Origin: Hyphomicrobiales bacterium
GTDB taxonomy: Bacteria; Pseudomonadota; Alphaproteobacteria; Rhizobiales; Beijerinckiaceae
Direction: 5' to 3'
Length of the DNA: 7,214 bases
Assembly: GCA_028290595.1 (NCBI GenBank)
Contig: JAQGJO010000079.1
Location: 1 to 7,214, forward strand
Positions 6,095 through 7,214 of the stretch are shown piece by piece. The first letter of the stretch is position 1; the number at the start of each line of letters is the position of its first letter. The notes under the pieces were generated by a model. That model searched no databases. It was not told the origin of the DNA and worked only from the letters and a program-made list of their open reading frames with translations. Position numbers and translations under genes: made by a program.

Positions 6095-7144
6095 ATGTTT
6101 CTGCGAGCCATCGCGACCGCCGTCCTTCTGGCAGCGCCCGTCGCGACCAGAGCCGACAGCGTCGAGGATTTCTACAAGAGCCACCCGATCCAGATGATCG
6201 TCGGCTATGGTGCCGGTGGCGGCTATGACGTCTATGCGCGCATCTTCGCCCGCCATCTCGGCGCGCATATGCCCGGCAACCCGACCGTCATTGTCCAGAA
6301 CATGCCGGGCGCCGGCAGCCTGCGCGCCGCAAATTATATCTATTCCGTTGCGCCGAAGGACGGGGCGACGATCGGCGCCATTGACCGGCAAGTGCCCTTC
6401 TCGGCCCTGCTCGGTACTGCCGGCCAGGTGCCTTTCGATCCGCGCAAGGTGACGTGGATCGGCGCGCTCTCAAGCTATGCCAACGACGCCTTTCTGCTCT
6501 ACGTCCGCAGGGACGCGCCGGCAAAGACCCTGGAAGACATGCGCCGGCCGGGAGGGCCGGAGACGACGATCGGCGGTTCGGCCGACGGCTCGACCGACAA
6601 TGACGTCATCAATCTGCTGCGTATCGCCGCCGGCGTGAACCTGAAACTCATCTCGGGCTATCCTGACGGCAATTCGATCTCGCTGGCGCTGGAGCGCGGC
6701 GAAGTGCATGCGCGCATGGTCGGCCTGTCTTCGGCGCAATCGACGCGGCCGGAATGGCTCAGGCCCGACAGCATCGTCCATCCGATGGTGCAATTCGGCC
6801 GGGCGACACGCCATCCGGACTTTCCCGATGTGCCGACGGCGCGCGAACTGGCGAAGGACGAGCGCTCGCGGCTGATGATCGAAATCGCGGAAATGCCCTA
6901 CAAGCTGTCGCGGCCCTATATCGCGCCGCCGGGCATTCCGCCGGAACGCACCGCCGCCCTGCAGAACGCTTTGATGGAAGTGGCCAAGGACCCGCGCTTC
7001 CTGGAGGAAGCGGCGAAACTGAAGATCGACATCAGCCCCGCCCATGGCAGCGAAGCCGCCACCATGATCGAGCGCATCAGCGCCGCGCCGCCGGAGACGC
7101 TCGAAGCCCTGAAGAAACTCTTCGGCGAGCAGAGCCAGCGCTGA
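6095..7144 (+). CDS. Bug/TctC-family tripartite tricarboxylate transporter substrate-binding protein
   Basis: This is a 349-residue periplasmic solute receptor. It has a Sec signal peptide: Arg4, a hydrophobic stretch at about 5-17, and a likely cut after ATRA (Ala20), with no lipobox cysteine. The mature protein opens with HPIQMIVGYGAGGGYDVYAR, the 'P(I/L)xxIVxxxAGGxxDxxAR' ligand-carboxylate loop of Bug proteins. MPGNPTVIVQNMPGAGSLRAANYIY (59-83) is the next conserved block, and RPYIAPPGIPPERTAALQNAL (273-293) is typical of the second lobe. Bug proteins bind carboxylates or related small organic compounds for uptake through TctA/TctB. No TctA or TctB gene is seen here, which is usual because many Bug receptors are orphans. 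The start ATG 6095 has a strong ribosome site GGGGAGG (6083-6089). An in-frame start at 5915 would run into the divergent amidohydrolase and spoil the signal peptide. The divergent hydrolase is a plausible functional partner. Confidence 0.94.
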   Translation: MFLRAIATAVLLAAPVATRADSVEDFYKSHPIQMIVGYGAGGGYDVYARIFARHLGAHMPGNPTVIVQNMPGAGSLRAANYIYSVAPKDGATIGAIDRQVPFSALLGTAGQVPFDPRKVTWIGALSSYANDAFLLYVRRDAPAKTLEDMRRPGGPETTIGGSADGSTDNDVINLLRIAAGVNLKLISGYPDGNSISLALERGEVHARMVGLSSAQSTRPEWLRPDSIVHPMVQFGRATRHPDFPDVPTARELAKDERSRLMIEIAEMPYKLSRPYIAPPGIPPERTAALQNALMEVAKDPRFLEEAAKLKIDISPAHGSEAATMIERISAAPPETLEALKKLFGEQSQR

Positions 7145-7147
7145 ATA

Positions 7148-7214
7148 TCAATGCCGATGCGGCTTGCGCAGGCCGAGCCGTTCCATGCGCGGCAGGATTT
7201 CATCGCGCAGGATC
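7148..7214 (-). CDS. C-terminal fragment, possibly an LLM flavin-dependent oxidoreductase
   Basis: On the minus strand an open frame enters from the right edge and ends at a TGA (complement of 7148-7150), giving ILRDEILPRMERLGLRKPHRH. It stops 3 bases from the end of the convergent Bug receptor gene. The string LRDEILPRMERLGLR resembles the end helix of luciferase-like flavin oxidoreductases, and parallels MELFRDKVLPEVRAL of the gene at the left edge. Only 21 residues are visible. That it is coding is likely from its neat placement and amphipathic ending, while the family call is tentative. Confidence 0.5.
   Translation of the reverse strand, partial: ILRDEILPRMERLGLRKPHRH

Overview
The window looks like a piece of an alphaproteobacterial chromosome, most likely Hyphomicrobiales (Bradyrhizobium / Rhodopseudomonas / Xanthobacteraceae-like). 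The signs are high GC, strong GC preference at third codon positions, a LepA that reads like the rhizobial protein, an orphan tripartite-tricarboxylate (Bug/TctC) binding protein, and two kinds of intergenic palindromic repeat that I associate from memory with Bradyrhizobium-type genomes. No tRNA, rRNA, CRISPR, transposase or phage gene is visible.

Layout. Positions 1-1071 (+) hold the 3' end of a luciferase-like (LLM) flavin-dependent oxidoreductase, followed closely by an alpha/beta hydrolase with a complete Ser-Asp-His set. These converge on a fumarylacetoacetate hydrolase (FAH) family gene on the minus strand (1094-1963). A 371-bp non-coding gap (1964-2334) separates the FAH gene from lepA (2335-4140, +), the ribosome-associated GTPase EF4. 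Next is a small plus-strand cupin gene (4322-4729) whose metal ligands match the bacterial cupin-type hydroxynitrile lyases. It is bracketed by two structured palindromic repeats of almost equal size (4177-4293 and 4771-4888). A minus-strand metal-dependent amidohydrolase (4908-5963) is divergent from a secreted Bug/TctC-type substrate-binding protein (6095-7144, +). The last 67 bases carry the 3' end of another minus-strand gene whose tail resembles an LLM oxidoreductase.

How the genes may work together. LLM oxidoreductase, alpha/beta hydrolase, FAH-type C-C hydrolase/isomerase, amidohydrolase and a Bug solute receptor are the usual parts of small catabolic gene sets for aromatic, heterocyclic or other organic acids in soil alphaproteobacteria. 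The window suggests scavenging and ring-cleavage chemistry arranged around the housekeeping lepA gene. No substrate can be named from sequence alone.

The gene content is ordinary and I see no convincing new multi-gene system. The best structural observations are the repeat at 4177-4293, in which every junction base is paired in a four-way-junction fold; the matched repeat on the other side of the cupin gene; and mutually exclusive hairpins just upstream of the lepA start codon.
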